From Negativicutes bacterium (lineage in GTDB: Bacteria > Bacillota_C > Negativicutes > Sporomusales_B > JARLHX01), in the NCBI GenBank assembly GCA_031292035.1, contig JARLHX010000157.1, forward strand, positions 1 to 43,147: 43,147 bases of DNA, in the 5' to 3' direction. The position numbers and the translations under genes were made by a program. Below are positions 17,100 to 25,244 of the stretch, one piece after another. The notes under the pieces were generated by a model. The model was given only the letters and a program-made list of their open reading frames with translations, searched no databases and was not told the DNA's origin. Each line of letters begins with the position of its first letter. The stretch's first letter is position 1.

Positions 17100-17729
17100 A
17101 TGAAAAAGGCACTGATGAGTACGATATGTCTCTTTTTCCTTGTTGCCGCAACTGCTAGCGCCGCTCCCTCAGTCAACGGATCCACCGGACTGATCAATGA
17201 TCCCAGCGCCGACGTTCTCCAAGAAGGACAGGTCGCCGCCGGGTACTATCACCTCAAAGGCGGCGGTGTCGGCGTAGTTAATGCGAATATCGCGGCCAAC
17301 CTGGAAGTCGGGGCCAGCGGTTTCCGCTTTGACGACCGCAGTCAAAATCACACCTTCGTCAATACCAAGTACAGCCTGCTCTCTGAAGGCATTTTGACCC
17401 CTGGTGTTGCTATCGGCGTTGAGGATATCGGTAATCAACAAAAACGAACAGCGTATGCCGTGGCTAGCAAGGCGCTGCCCTTCGGCTTCCGCATCCACGC
17501 CGGGGTGGGAAGTGGACGCTATGACGGAATGTTCGGCGCTATTGAAAAAACCATCAACCCGGTCAGCGTAATCACCGGCAACAATTGCTTTCCAGCCACG
17601 ACGCTGATTGCTGAATACGATGGCCGGACCATGAACTACGGCGCCAGGCTATCGATCGTACCCGGTCTCAAACTGGATGGCGGTTGGCGCAATCATCAGA
17701 TCTATTTTGGCTTGAATTTCACCAGCTAA
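17100..17729 (+). CDS. Exported YjbH-like domain protein
   Basis: The 209-residue protein starts with a signal peptide (MKKALMSTICLFFLVAATASA, then APS). The segment PSVNGSTGLINDPSADVLQEGQVAAGYYHL is typical of the YjbH domain seen in OM proteins linked to exopolysaccharide. The remainder is Gly-rich and strand-rich with an OM-barrel character, but is short for a complete barrel. The ribosome binding site is GAGGAGG (17089-17095). It probably shares a transcript with the acyltransferase gene 29 bases downstream. Its substrate is unknown. Confidence 0.7.
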   Translation: MKKALMSTICLFFLVAATASAAPSVNGSTGLINDPSADVLQEGQVAAGYYHLKGGGVGVVNANIAANLEVGASGFRFDDRSQNHTFVNTKYSLLSEGILTPGVAIGVEDIGNQQKRTAYAVASKALPFGFRIHAGVGSGRYDGMFGAIEKTINPVSVITGNNCFPATTLIAEYDGRTMNYGARLSIVPGLKLDGGWRNHQIYFGLNFTS

Positions 17730-17758
17730 CTGGAGAAATCGGCCGACCAGGAGGCCGC

Positions 17759-18625
17759 ATGCAATATTATTTTGTCAAATGGCTGAGCTGGGTGGCCTGT
17801 CGGCTGCCAGACGGCGTCAGGAGCAGAATAGGAGATTTAATCGGGGCAATGTGTTGGCCGTTTGTGCCGTGTAAAAGGCGCAAAATGGCGATCAACAATG
17901 TCCTGATCGCACTTGGCGGCAGCCTGGAAGCGGCCGAGAAAACGGTGAAACAAAGTTCAGTCCGGTTTGGCAGGATGTTCATGGAAGTGCTTTGTTTCCC
18001 TAACCTGGACCGTGAGAATATCAAGAGTCATGTCCAGATGGTAGGCACACAGCATATGGTGGATGCTCTGGCTCACGGCCGGGGCGCCATATTGGCCACC
18101 GCCCACAGCGGCAACTGGGAACTCTTGGGGGCTGCGCTGGCATTGCATAATTTCCCGATCGTCGGTGTCGCCCAGAAACAGACCAATGCCGCGATGGACA
18201 AATTTATCAATGAATACCGTACCTTGTCGGGGATGCAGATCACCTATAAATCGGGAGTCCGGGAAATGGTCAGCCTGCTTGGCGAAGGCAAAATCATCGG
18301 GCTGATTATGGATCAAGACGCCAAGCAACACGGTGTATTCGTTACCTTCTTTGGGCGACCGGCTTCGACGCCTGCCGGGGCTGCCGCCCTGGCCCGGCTG
18401 AAAAATGCACCGATCGTGCCCACCTTTATCACCGAAAATGCAGATGGAACTCATACAGTGAAGATTCATCCGCTGGTCTGGGTAGAGAAAACTGCCGACC
18501 GGGACCACGACCTTCAGACCACCACCCAGCAGCTCACGACGATTATCGAAAATCACGTCCGTGCCCATCCCCAGGAGTGGTTCTGGCTGCATAACCGCTG
18601 GAAAACACAGCCGCCGACAAACTAA
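17759..18625 (+). CDS. LpxL/HtrB-type lipid A (Kdo-dependent) acyltransferase, copy 1
   Basis: Enzymes of this family add secondary acyl chains to Kdo-lipid A at the inner membrane. In the 288-residue product the catalytic HX4E motif is HSGNWE (His116, Glu121). The usual downstream block LIMDQDAKQHGVFVTFFGRPASTPAGAAALA and the end EWFWLHNRW are present, with an N-terminal membrane-associated helix. ATG 17759 follows CAGGAGG. A second homologue (33815-34702) lies in the lpx/kds/lpt operon. Which of the two acts first, and on which chain, cannot be read from sequence. A strong terminator follows 58 bases after the stop. Confidence 0.88.
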   Translation: MQYYFVKWLSWVACRLPDGVRSRIGDLIGAMCWPFVPCKRRKMAINNVLIALGGSLEAAEKTVKQSSVRFGRMFMEVLCFPNLDRENIKSHVQMVGTQHMVDALAHGRGAILATAHSGNWELLGAALALHNFPIVGVAQKQTNAAMDKFINEYRTLSGMQITYKSGVREMVSLLGEGKIIGLIMDQDAKQHGVFVTFFGRPASTPAGAAALARLKNAPIVPTFITENADGTHTVKIHPLVWVEKTADRDHDLQTTTQQLTTIIENHVRAHPQEWFWLHNRWKTQPPTN

Positions 18626-18683
18626 AGCAACTGGATTTACGGCAAAGCCGATAAAGCAGCGACATTATAAACCGAAACCCCAT

Positions 18684-18710
18684 GACCTGGCACATGCCAG
18701 GTCTTTCTTC
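18684..18710 (+). terminator. Strong intrinsic terminator after the first acyltransferase
   Basis: GACCTGGC-ACAT-GCCAGGTC, an 8-bp perfect stem with a 4-base loop, followed by TTTCTTC. It separates the upstream genes from the permease/ATPase unit. Confidence 0.85.
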
Positions 18711-18720
18711 TGCCCTCCCA

Positions 18721-18773
18721 GTATATACAAAAAGCCAAAATAGTATATACTTATAGACACAAAAATGATATAC
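18721..18773. repeat. Three phased GTATATAC-type repeats upstream of the permease gene
   Basis: GTATATAC occurs at 18721-18728 and 18743-18750 (the second extended to the 10-base palindrome AGTATATACT). A variant TGATATAC lies at 18766-18773. Start-to-start distances are 22 and 23 bases, about two helical turns, so all three would face the same side of the DNA. The third lies between the -35 and -10 boxes. This looks like an operator array for a dimeric regulator. The regulator is unknown. Confidence 0.5.
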
Positions 18774-18783
18774 ATGGTATAAT
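18754..18783 (+). promoter_or_regulatory. Promoter of the permease/ATPase unit
   Basis: TAGACA at 18754-18759 (5 of 6 to consensus) and a perfect TATAAT at 18778-18783 are 18 bases apart, 26 bases before the GTG start at 18810. Repeats of the GTATATAC type overlap its spacer and upstream flank. Confidence 0.65.
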
Positions 18784-18809
18784 TGCTTTCGGAAAAGAGG
18801 TGATTTGCC

Positions 18810-21146
18810 GTGACTTTTATAAAAAAAATGTTCCAGGATTCGTTCTACCGCGACATCGTAGTCCTGATGATTGTCAGTATATTTGTCGGCTCGTTGCTAG
18901 CCACTTCTGTATCTTTGGCGGCAAATTCTTATTTTTCCAGAACTCTTTCCAACCTTGTTGGCGACTATGGTGAATTTGACCTTGTCATTCAAGTTCGGGA
19001 AGAAATGAAGGAAGATGCCGGCCAGCAGATTCAAAAGATCATAGACGACGTTTTTCCGGGGGCAAAACTAAAAGAAGGCCCCACCATTACCGGGAAAGCG
19101 AATTTTTTTGTAGCGCTGCCGGACCAATATAAAACTCAGAAGGTATACGATGATCTCGGCAAGACCTTTGGCAGCATCCCGGGCGGGGCAGGAGCAGGGG
19201 TCATGACTGACCCGCGGCTGACCATCCGGGGAGTGCCGGAAGGTGCAAAAAAGATGCTGATCGAGCAGATTAGCCAAATGGACGGCGTGCGGTTTGCCTT
19301 CCATGACGGGGCATCGATCGGTGTAGTTTTGGCCTCGCTGGAGAAATCCGGTGCGGTCAGCGACCAGATCAACAAGATTATGAAACAGTACCAGGTTATC
19401 GAAATCAGTTTTCCTGTAGGGAGCGAACCTGCCAATCCGATTCGGACCGGCGAGGCGATTGCCGACGCCATGCGCAGCCAGCTCAAGCTGGAATACGCTC
19501 AGAACGTTTCGGTGGATGGGAAAAACGACGATATGACGGCTGCGGTCAACACCATGATGGAAATGCGGCGCTTCCTGACTGCTTACGCCTCCCAGGTGAC
19601 CATCACGCCGGCCCCCAGTGAGAAACTGGTGAAAGGCGATGTTGTCGTCTTCCAGGGAACGGCTTCCGGGGTACCGGCAAGTGGTCAGGCTCCTGAAAAA
19701 AGCAATGTCGCGGTGCAGGTGATCAACCTCAAACCCGACGGCACGGCTGAAGGGCGGATTATCCAGGGTGACGCCGGACAGATTGGCAGTCCCCGGGGCT
19801 ATAAGCTGACTAAAAACCAGATCGGTGATTATGTCGGCACCGCCGTCTGTCGCAATCCCCGCCAGCAGCTGGGAAATGCGCTGACAGAGACCACCAAGCT
19901 GGTGAGCCAAATTCCCGGCTTTGCCCAGGATGCTCAGAATGTGAGCAAAATTGCCGGTGGGGCGATGGACAATTACGACAGCAGTCTCAGCAGCATCGAG
20001 CAAACCCTGGACAATGTCCAGGCCGCAGGGACCACCATCCAGGCGGCGACCAGCGGGCTGGCCAATATTGATACAAGTGCAGCCCAAAATCAGATCGACA
20101 ATTCGGCCAGAGCGATCGGCGGCCTGATTGGCACCATGCAGGTCTTGAAACTGGTGCAGGCCGATACCGGCGGCGCCATCGACAATCTGACCGGCACCCA
20201 GCGCAATCTGAGCGCATTGAAGAGCGCCCTCGGAGCCTTGGACAGCGTGGCGGCCAACGCCCGCCAGGCCAAAGCAACCATCGATAATGTGGTTACAGGG
20301 ACCCAAAATACCCTGGATACCCTGAAGGCCTTTGATGTCAAAGGCGCCAGAAGCAATCTGGCAGATATCAATCAGCGAATGACGCAAGTGCAGCAGATCA
20401 ATGTACCGCTGGTCACCACCGAGCTGCAGTATATGGCGGCAAGTGCTCCGAATTTTAAAGATGAAGAGATCAGCCATACCCTGCAAATCTTAGATAAGTT
20501 TATCGCCGGGCAGGTTATTCCCGGGGAACGGATTCAGATCCTCACTACCAGCAATATCAGTACAGATAAAGTGGCACCGGTGGTTTACCAGCAGGTCGGC
20601 CATCATAACGTGTCGCTGTATCCCACTTCATTGGGGGTTATTGAACCCAATCCCCGCGGTGAACTATACCGGGTGCTCAACGAGGTAAAAGCCATCCTGG
20701 CCGGCATAACGGCGATGGTAGCCACCGGAGTATTCCTGCTGTTCGACCATACCGCGATAATGACGGTGATTCGTCGCCGTCGTCTGGCCGGTGCGGTCAA
20801 ACCCAAAGGGTGGCGAAAGATCGTCGCCAAGCTGGCTGGCGTCTTTGTCGCCCAGGAAAGGCGCTACGGCATGGCCGTTGGCGCAGTGCTTCTCACAGCC
20901 ATGTTTGCGATCGCCCACGGCGGCATTCCTTACCTGCCATGGGCCGGAGTGCCGGTGCTGGGAGCGATGCTTGGATTCATGGCTGCCGGTTATTGCGAAA
21001 AAATCAGCCCGGTGGCGGGCGAAGAGGTAGCGGCCGGTGAAGCACTAGGTCTGTCTTTGGACGAAATTATGCGGGAAATAGTTATTCCTGCCGCCCGTCC
21101 GGGGATACTACAAAAACTGAACAATCGCAAAGTGAAATTCAAATAG
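18810..21146 (+). CDS. Unusual large ABC-type membrane protein with one N-terminal and three C-terminal helices
   Basis: I do not recognise the exact family. The 778-residue protein has TM1 at about 16-38, a huge extracytoplasmic region (about 40-625), and three helices near the C-terminus (about 629-650, 686-706 and 709-728) followed by a cytoplasmic tail. This 1+3 topology is that of FtsX/LolC/MacB-type (type VII) ABC permeases. The external region begins with mixed alpha/beta sequence and continues (about 350-560) with Ala/Gln/Asn-rich, coiled-coil-like helices recalling YhgE or chemoreceptor-like stalks. An ABC ATPase follows after 30 bases. The start is GTG 18810 with AAAGAGGTGA upstream. 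A role in moving a lipid or lipoprotein toward the OM is inferred only from topology and location. Confidence 0.8.
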   Translation: MTFIKKMFQDSFYRDIVVLMIVSIFVGSLLATSVSLAANSYFSRTLSNLVGDYGEFDLVIQVREEMKEDAGQQIQKIIDDVFPGAKLKEGPTITGKANFFVALPDQYKTQKVYDDLGKTFGSIPGGAGAGVMTDPRLTIRGVPEGAKKMLIEQISQMDGVRFAFHDGASIGVVLASLEKSGAVSDQINKIMKQYQVIEISFPVGSEPANPIRTGEAIADAMRSQLKLEYAQNVSVDGKNDDMTAAVNTMMEMRRFLTAYASQVTITPAPSEKLVKGDVVVFQGTASGVPASGQAPEKSNVAVQVINLKPDGTAEGRIIQGDAGQIGSPRGYKLTKNQIGDYVGTAVCRNPRQQLGNALTETTKLVSQIPGFAQDAQNVSKIAGGAMDNYDSSLSSIEQTLDNVQAAGTTIQAATSGLANIDTSAAQNQIDNSARAIGGLIGTMQVLKLVQADTGGAIDNLTGTQRNLSALKSALGALDSVAANARQAKATIDNVVTGTQNTLDTLKAFDVKGARSNLADINQRMTQVQQINVPLVTTELQYMAASAPNFKDEEISHTLQILDKFIAGQVIPGERIQILTTSNISTDKVAPVVYQQVGHHNVSLYPTSLGVIEPNPRGELYRVLNEVKAILAGITAMVATGVFLLFDHTAIMTVIRRRRLAGAVKPKGWRKIVAKLAGVFVAQERRYGMAVGAVLLTAMFAIAHGGIPYLPWAGVPVLGAMLGFMAAGYCEKISPVAGEEVAAGEALGLSLDEIMREIVIPAARPGILQKLNNRKVKFK

Positions 21147-21176
21147 CTGACGAAGAAAAGAAACGGGGTGATAGCC

Positions 21177-21950
21177 ATGCTTGCCATAAACAATTTGACG
21201 AAAAAATTCGCCAAGACCGTCGCGGTGGACAATTTGAGTCTTAGTGTCAGCCGCGGCGAGACGGTGGTCCTGATGGGGCCTTCGGGGTGTGGCAAGTCGA
21301 CCACCATTCGCACCATCAACCGTCTGATTGAACCTGACTGCGGTCAGATCCTTTTTGCCGGCAAGGACATTATCGGTCTTGTTGACGAAGAACTGCGCGC
21401 TGTCCGCAAACGGATCGGCTTCGTTTTTCAACATTTCAATCTGATCGGCCGGCTCACGGCATGGGAGAACGTCATGCTGGGCCTGGTCATGGGCGGGCTG
21501 CCGAGGGAAACCGCTCGCGACAACGCGCTAGAGGCGTTGACAAAAGTCGGTTTGGACAAATTCAAAAACCAAAAACCGGGTGAACTATCAGGAGGGCAGC
21601 AGCAACGGGTCGGAATCGCCCGGGCTCTGGCCTTTGAGCCGGAGCTGATGCTCTGGGACGAACCCACCGCATCCCTGGACCCGATTTTGGTCCGGGAGGT
21701 GCTGGTGGTCATGGAGGAACTGGCCAAATACCGCGCCAGCACCATGTTGGTGGTAACCCACGAATTACCGTTTGCCCTCCATGTGGCTGACCGGATCGTG
21801 CTGATGGACAATGGCCGGATCGTCGAACAGGGTCTTCCGGCGAAAGTATTTGTCACGCCGGTTTCGGCAGTCGGGCGCCAATACAAGGAATTAATCGAGT
21901 ACCAGATGAACACAAGTGCGCTTACTCTTGCCGGCAAACGCAGTGCCTAG
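21177..21950 (+). CDS. ABC transporter ATPase, partner of the preceding membrane protein
   Basis: The 257-residue nucleotide-binding protein has Walker A GPSGCGKST (34-42), signature LSGGQ (137-141), Walker B LMLWDE (157-162) and the switch His in VVTHE (195). By overall look it is closest to polar amino acid transporter ATPases (GlnQ/HisP type), yet no binding protein or classical permease is present. The only partner is the 778-residue protein upstream. ATG 21177 is used because the GGGGTGA site is suitably spaced; GTG 21168 overlaps that site. The cytoplasmic C-terminal tail after the ATPase fold is short. Confidence 0.87.
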   Translation: MLAINNLTKKFAKTVAVDNLSLSVSRGETVVLMGPSGCGKSTTIRTINRLIEPDCGQILFAGKDIIGLVDEELRAVRKRIGFVFQHFNLIGRLTAWENVMLGLVMGGLPRETARDNALEALTKVGLDKFKNQKPGELSGGQQQRVGIARALAFEPELMLWDEPTASLDPILVREVLVVMEELAKYRASTMLVVTHELPFALHVADRIVLMDNGRIVEQGLPAKVFVTPVSAVGRQYKELIEYQMNTSALTLAGKRSA

Positions 21951-21970
21951 CGATTTGCTGCGAATTATCC

Positions 21971-21999
21971 TTGCAGGAAACGCCAAAGTTTTGTAGAAT
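21971..21999 (+). promoter_or_regulatory. Probable lpxC promoter
   Basis: TTGCAG at 21971-21976 and TAGAAT at 21994-21999 with a 17-base spacer, 30 bases before the lpxC start codon. The -35 box is weak and the -10 box matches at 5 of 6. Confidence 0.5.
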
Positions 22000-22029
22000 T
22001 AGTGATAGTTCTTTATCGGGAGGATAATT

Positions 22030-22857
22030 ATGCCATACCAGACAACCATAGCCAAAGATGTGCAATATAACGGAGTTGGCCTGCATTCAGGACGCGACGT
22101 TTCTGTGATGCTGCGGCCAGCACCGGCTGGAACCGGCGTCGTATTTTCGCGGGTGGATCTGCCAGGTGCACCGCAGGTCAAAGCGAGCGCCGCCAATGTT
22201 ACCGCAACACTCAGGGCAACTACCCTCGAAGACGGCAGTGCCAAGGTTTTCACAGTGGAACATCTGTTGGCCGCCTTTTTCGCCCTCGGTGTGGACAATT
22301 GCCTGGTGGAACTGACATCAGCCGAGCCCCCGGTGGCCGATGGCAGCGCCTTGCCTTTTGCTCAGCTCATTCAAGAGGCGGGAATTATTGAACAGGCGTT
22401 GCCGCGGGTCTGCATCGACGTCAAAGAAGCGACAACGGTAAGACAGCCGGATCGATTTATTACCATTCTGCCCTATGAGGGGTTGCGCATCAGTTTTACG
22501 TCAGTCAACCCCCATCCCTTGATTGGTACCCAGTTCGGGGACTATGAAATTACGCCTGAGACCTTTCTAAAAGAAATTGCTCCGGCTCGGACCATCGGCT
22601 TTATGCACGAGGTGTCCGCCCTGCAGGCCCAAGGACTGGCGCTAGGGGGCAGCCTGGAGAATGCCGTGGTTTATGATGACGACAAGGTACTGACGCCGCT
22701 CAGGTTCTCTGATGAACTCGTAAGACACAAAATTCTTGATGTAATCGGTGATTTGGCGTTAGTCGGATGTGTTCGCGGACATGTGATCGCCGTGCAATCC
22801 GGCCATGCGCTGAATACCGCTCTGGCCAAAAAAATTTTGGCCTGTGGGCAAAAGTAA
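22030..22857 (+). CDS. lpxC: UDP-3-O-acyl-N-acetylglucosamine deacetylase LpxC
   Basis: LpxC is a zinc hydrolase that carries out the committed step of lipid A synthesis. In the 275-residue product the zinc ligands are seen as His78 (in VEHLLAA), His233 and Asp237 (in [15 protein letters not shown]). The additional active-site residues Glu77 and His260 are also present. The length is slightly below the E. coli enzyme (about 305). GGGAGG lies directly upstream of ATG 22030. It forms a two-gene unit with fabZ, 16 bases downstream. In some other bacteria these two activities are fused; here they are separate. Confidence 0.97.
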   Translation: MPYQTTIAKDVQYNGVGLHSGRDVSVMLRPAPAGTGVVFSRVDLPGAPQVKASAANVTATLRATTLEDGSAKVFTVEHLLAAFFALGVDNCLVELTSAEPPVADGSALPFAQLIQEAGIIEQALPRVCIDVKEATTVRQPDRFITILPYEGLRISFTSVNPHPLIGTQFGDYEITPETFLKEIAPARTIGFMHEVSALQAQGLALGGSLENAVVYDDDKVLTPLRFSDELVRHKILDVIGDLALVGCVRGHVIAVQSGHALNTALAKKILACGQK

Positions 22858-22873
22858 CGAGGAGGACTGTACC

Positions 22874-23302
22874 ATGTTGACCGTGACTCAGATTCAGGCC
22901 ATTATTCCGCATCGCTATCCGATGCTGCTTGTCGACCGGATTATCGAATTGGAGCCTATGAAGCGGGCTGTCGGCATTAAAAACGTGACCGTCAATGAGC
23001 AGTTTTTTCAGGGGCATTTTCCGGGAAAACCCATTATGCCCGGCGTGCTCTTAATGGAGGCTATGGCCCAAGTGGGGGGCGTAGCGATGTTGTGCTCGGA
23101 TGAATACCGCGGCAAGCTGGCCTTCTTTGCCGGCATGGACCGGGTAAAGTTCCGTCGTCCGGTGGTGCCGGGGGATCAGCTCCGGATGGTGGCCGAGATC
23201 ATCAAGGTCCGTGGTACAGTCGGTAAGATTTGGGCCGAGGCGTTCGTCGACGGAGAACTGGTTGCTGAAGGGGAATTTATGTTTGCCCTGACGCAAGCAT
23301 AG
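22874..23302 (+). CDS. fabZ: 3-hydroxyacyl-ACP dehydratase FabZ
   Basis: FabZ dehydrates 3-hydroxyacyl-ACP in fatty acid elongation and so competes with LpxA/LpxD for the same acyl donor. The 142-residue product has the hot-dog fold signature: [11 protein letters not shown] near the start and [20 protein letters not shown] with catalytic His48 and Glu62. ATG 22874 follows GAGGAGGAC; an upstream in-frame ATG at 22844 lies inside lpxC and lacks its own site. Coupling to lpxC is a common way to balance phospholipid and LPS synthesis. Confidence 0.96.
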   Translation: MLTVTQIQAIIPHRYPMLLVDRIIELEPMKRAVGIKNVTVNEQFFQGHFPGKPIMPGVLLMEAMAQVGGVAMLCSDEYRGKLAFFAGMDRVKFRRPVVPGDQLRMVAEIIKVRGTVGKIWAEAFVDGELVAEGEFMFALTQA

Positions 23303-23406
23303 GCGCGAAACGAACATAATCGGCATAATCTATATGATAAACTAACCTAATTATGATTCCTGGCATTTTTGGCTGAAATTTGGTCCATTTGGGCTTGCCA
23401 TACTCA

Positions 23407-23428
23407 GACTAGTTAGTCGGATTATAAT
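23407..23428 (+). promoter_or_regulatory. Possible lpxA promoter element with an overlapping palindrome
   Basis: TATAAT at 23423-23428 is preceded by GACTA-GT-TAGTC (23407-23418). Read on the reverse strand this is GACTAACTAGTC, one base different from the tolC operator core GACTAACCAGTC. The only plausible -35 (TTGCCA, 23395-23400) is 22 bases away, too far for ordinary recognition, so activation or a different start is possible. Confidence 0.35.
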
Positions 23429-23482
23429 GATAATAGTTGCTCCAGAACCAGATGGCGAGAATAGTGAGGAGTTGATGTGCTG

Positions 23483-24307
23483 ATGAAGCCAGAAACTGTT
23501 GTGATACCCATTCGAAAAACTCATGAAACAGCAGTGATACATCCTGGTGCTCGCATCGGTAAGGATGTTGAAATTGGGCCTTATGCTGTGATCGGTGAGA
23601 ATGTGCTCATCGGCGACGGAACAAAAATCGGCGCCCATGTAGTCATAGATGGATGGACCAGTATCGGTAAGAACTGCATTCTTTTCCCCAGTTCTTCGAT
23701 TGGTACCGAGCCGCAGGATCTTAAATATCGTGGTGAAAAGAGCTATGTATTCATCGGCGACAATACCCGGGTCCGCGAGTTTGCGACCGTGAACCGGGCC
23801 ACCGGCGAAGGGGAAGAGACTCGCGTCGGAGCCAACTGTCTGCTGATGGCCTATACTCATGTCGCCCATAACTGCATTGTCGGCAATCATGTCATCATGT
23901 CTAACGCGGCTACCCTTGCCGGACATGTCATTGTCGAGGACCGGGTCGTCATCGGCGGCTTGGCTGGAGTTCACCAGTTCGTGAAAATCGGCCGCAACGC
24001 GATGATTGGCGGCGCTTCCAAGGTAGTGCAAGACGTACCGCCCTTCGTCATTGTCGATGGGCACCCCGCCAGAGTGGCTGGACTGAACAATGTGGGCATG
24101 GCTCGGGCAGGTCTCAGTGATATTGCCCGCCGCAATTTGAAAAAGGCTTATAAGATCCTTTATCGGTCAGGACTGACGCTGGCGCAGGCCATCGCCGTAA
24201 TGGAACAGGAACTTGAGTCCTGTGAAGAAGTAGAGCATTTCCTCCGTTTTCTGCGGAACGCTGAACGCGGCATCTGCCGTGGTCGCAAAGAAGACGAAGG
24301 CGAATAG
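23483..24307 (+). CDS. lpxA: UDP-N-acetylglucosamine acyltransferase LpxA
   Basis: LpxA transfers a 3-hydroxyacyl chain from ACP to UDP-GlcNAc, the first step of lipid A synthesis. The 274-residue product has a hexapeptide-repeat beta-helix (about 16-195) with the catalytic His129 in THVAHNCIVGN. The C-terminal helical domain (DIARRNLKKAYKILYRSGL) is typical of LpxA. It carries about 12 extra N-terminal residues relative to the usual start. Either GTG 23477 or ATG 23483 could initiate, with GAGGAG at 23466-23471. It heads a long operon, 9 bases before lpxI. Confidence 0.95.
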   Translation: MKPETVVIPIRKTHETAVIHPGARIGKDVEIGPYAVIGENVLIGDGTKIGAHVVIDGWTSIGKNCILFPSSSIGTEPQDLKYRGEKSYVFIGDNTRVREFATVNRATGEGEETRVGANCLLMAYTHVAHNCIVGNHVIMSNAATLAGHVIVEDRVVIGGLAGVHQFVKIGRNAMIGGASKVVQDVPPFVIVDGHPARVAGLNNVGMARAGLSDIARRNLKKAYKILYRSGLTLAQAIAVMEQELESCEEVEHFLRFLRNAERGICRGRKEDEGE

Positions 24308-24316
24308 AGGTTTGGT

Positions 24317-25120
24317 ATGAAAAAATTTGGTTTGTTGGCCGGGGTCGGACGACTGCCGGTGGAAATTGCCCGTGCCGCTAGCGGCATGGGCATTACCGTG
24401 ATTGCGGTCGGAGTTGTGGCCGGAGTTGACGCCGAATTGGAAACGGTGGCAGCGAAAACATATCAAATTGCTGCCGGCGAATTGGCGAAGATTATCGCCA
24501 CCCTCAAAGAAGAAGGGGTAGCGCAAGTCACTATGATCGGCAAGGTGACCAAAGAACTGATGTTCAGCGGCCAAATGGCGATTGACGGCCGCATGCAGCG
24601 GCTGCTCGCCGGATTGCCGGATCACAGCGACGACAGCATCATGCTGGCTGTTGTCAAAGAGTTGGCGACAGAAGGAATTGGGGTTCTCGATCAGACCGCC
24701 CTGATCCGCGCGCTGATGCCGGGGCCGGGGTTATTGTCGCTTCGCCAGCCGAGCCAGTCCGAACAAGAGGACATGGAATTCGGCTTTATGATGGCCAAGC
24801 AGATTGGCGCTTTGGACATCGGTCAGACGGTGGTAGTCAAGAACCGGGCGGTCATGGCGGTGGAAGCCATCGAAGGAACCGACGCCTGTATCAAAAGAGG
24901 CGGGGAACTGGGCCGCGGCGGCGTCACTGTCGCCAAGGTGGCCAAGCCCAACCAGGATCTCAGGTTCGATGTTCCCAGTGTTGGGCCAGATACCCTCCAG
25001 GCCATGATTGCAAGCGGCGCCGTCGCACTGGTGATCGAGGCCGGAAAGACGCTGCTGGTGGACCGGGGAAAGACCCTTGCTCTTGCTGACGCACACCAGA
25101 TAACCATCGTTGCCAGATGA
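24317..25120 (+). CDS. lpxI: UDP-2,3-diacylglucosamine pyrophosphatase LpxI
   Basis: LpxI hydrolyses UDP-2,3-diacylglucosamine to lipid X and UMP, replacing the LpxH of enterobacteria. The 267-residue product starts GLLAGVGRLPVEIARAA (the LpxI N-terminal domain). It has the linking region GKVTKELMFSG and a C-terminal domain with VEAIEGTDACIKRGGELG and KPNQDLRFDVPSVGPDTL, characteristic of this former DUF1009 family. It is packed between lpxA and lpxB. Use of LpxI is common in alphaproteobacteria and diderm Firmicutes. Confidence 0.94.
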   Translation: MKKFGLLAGVGRLPVEIARAASGMGITVIAVGVVAGVDAELETVAAKTYQIAAGELAKIIATLKEEGVAQVTMIGKVTKELMFSGQMAIDGRMQRLLAGLPDHSDDSIMLAVVKELATEGIGVLDQTALIRALMPGPGLLSLRQPSQSEQEDMEFGFMMAKQIGALDIGQTVVVKNRAVMAVEAIEGTDACIKRGGELGRGGVTVAKVAKPNQDLRFDVPSVGPDTLQAMIASGAVALVIEAGKTLLVDRGKTLALADAHQITIVAR

Positions 25121-25126
25121 ATTTTT

Positions 25127-25200
25127 ACCACAGGGCATAGAGACACTGAGAAAAGAGGGAAACTATCTCTGTGCCTCAATCTCTGTGGTTTCTGTTTTTT
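25127..25200. repeat. Palindromic intergenic repeat between lpxI and lpxB
   Basis: ACCACAG at 25127-25133 pairs with CTGTGGT at 25183-25189. The intervening arms (CATAGAGACACTGAG against CTCTGTGCCTC) continue the imperfect symmetry to a GGGAAACT-like loop, and a T run follows (25195-25200). Sequences of the form ACCACAGAGACAC...GTGTCTCTGTGGT recur as intergenic palindromes in many bacterial genomes, so this is probably a dispersed miniature repeat. It could act as a partial terminator inside the operon. Confidence 0.6.
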
Positions 25201-25244
25201 CAGGGTAATAGTAGGTTTAAAGTCGGCGTGCTGGGGGCAATGTT

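Noticed and set aside
18721..18773. GTATATAC repeats as a CRISPR-like array
   Set aside because: Units are only 8-10 bases and palindromic with short A/T-rich spacers. An operator array fits far better.
19068..20486. 472-residue open frame on the - strand inside the permease gene
   Set aside because: It is the complement of a strongly coding, GC-biased gene. It has no start signal, and the translated sequence (His/Gly/Asp-rich) is typical of an antisense shadow.
23395..23428. TTGCCA...TATAAT as a regular lpxA promoter
   Set aside because: The spacer is 22 bases, too long for normal sigma-A recognition. Only the -10 box and the palindrome were kept, at low confidence.
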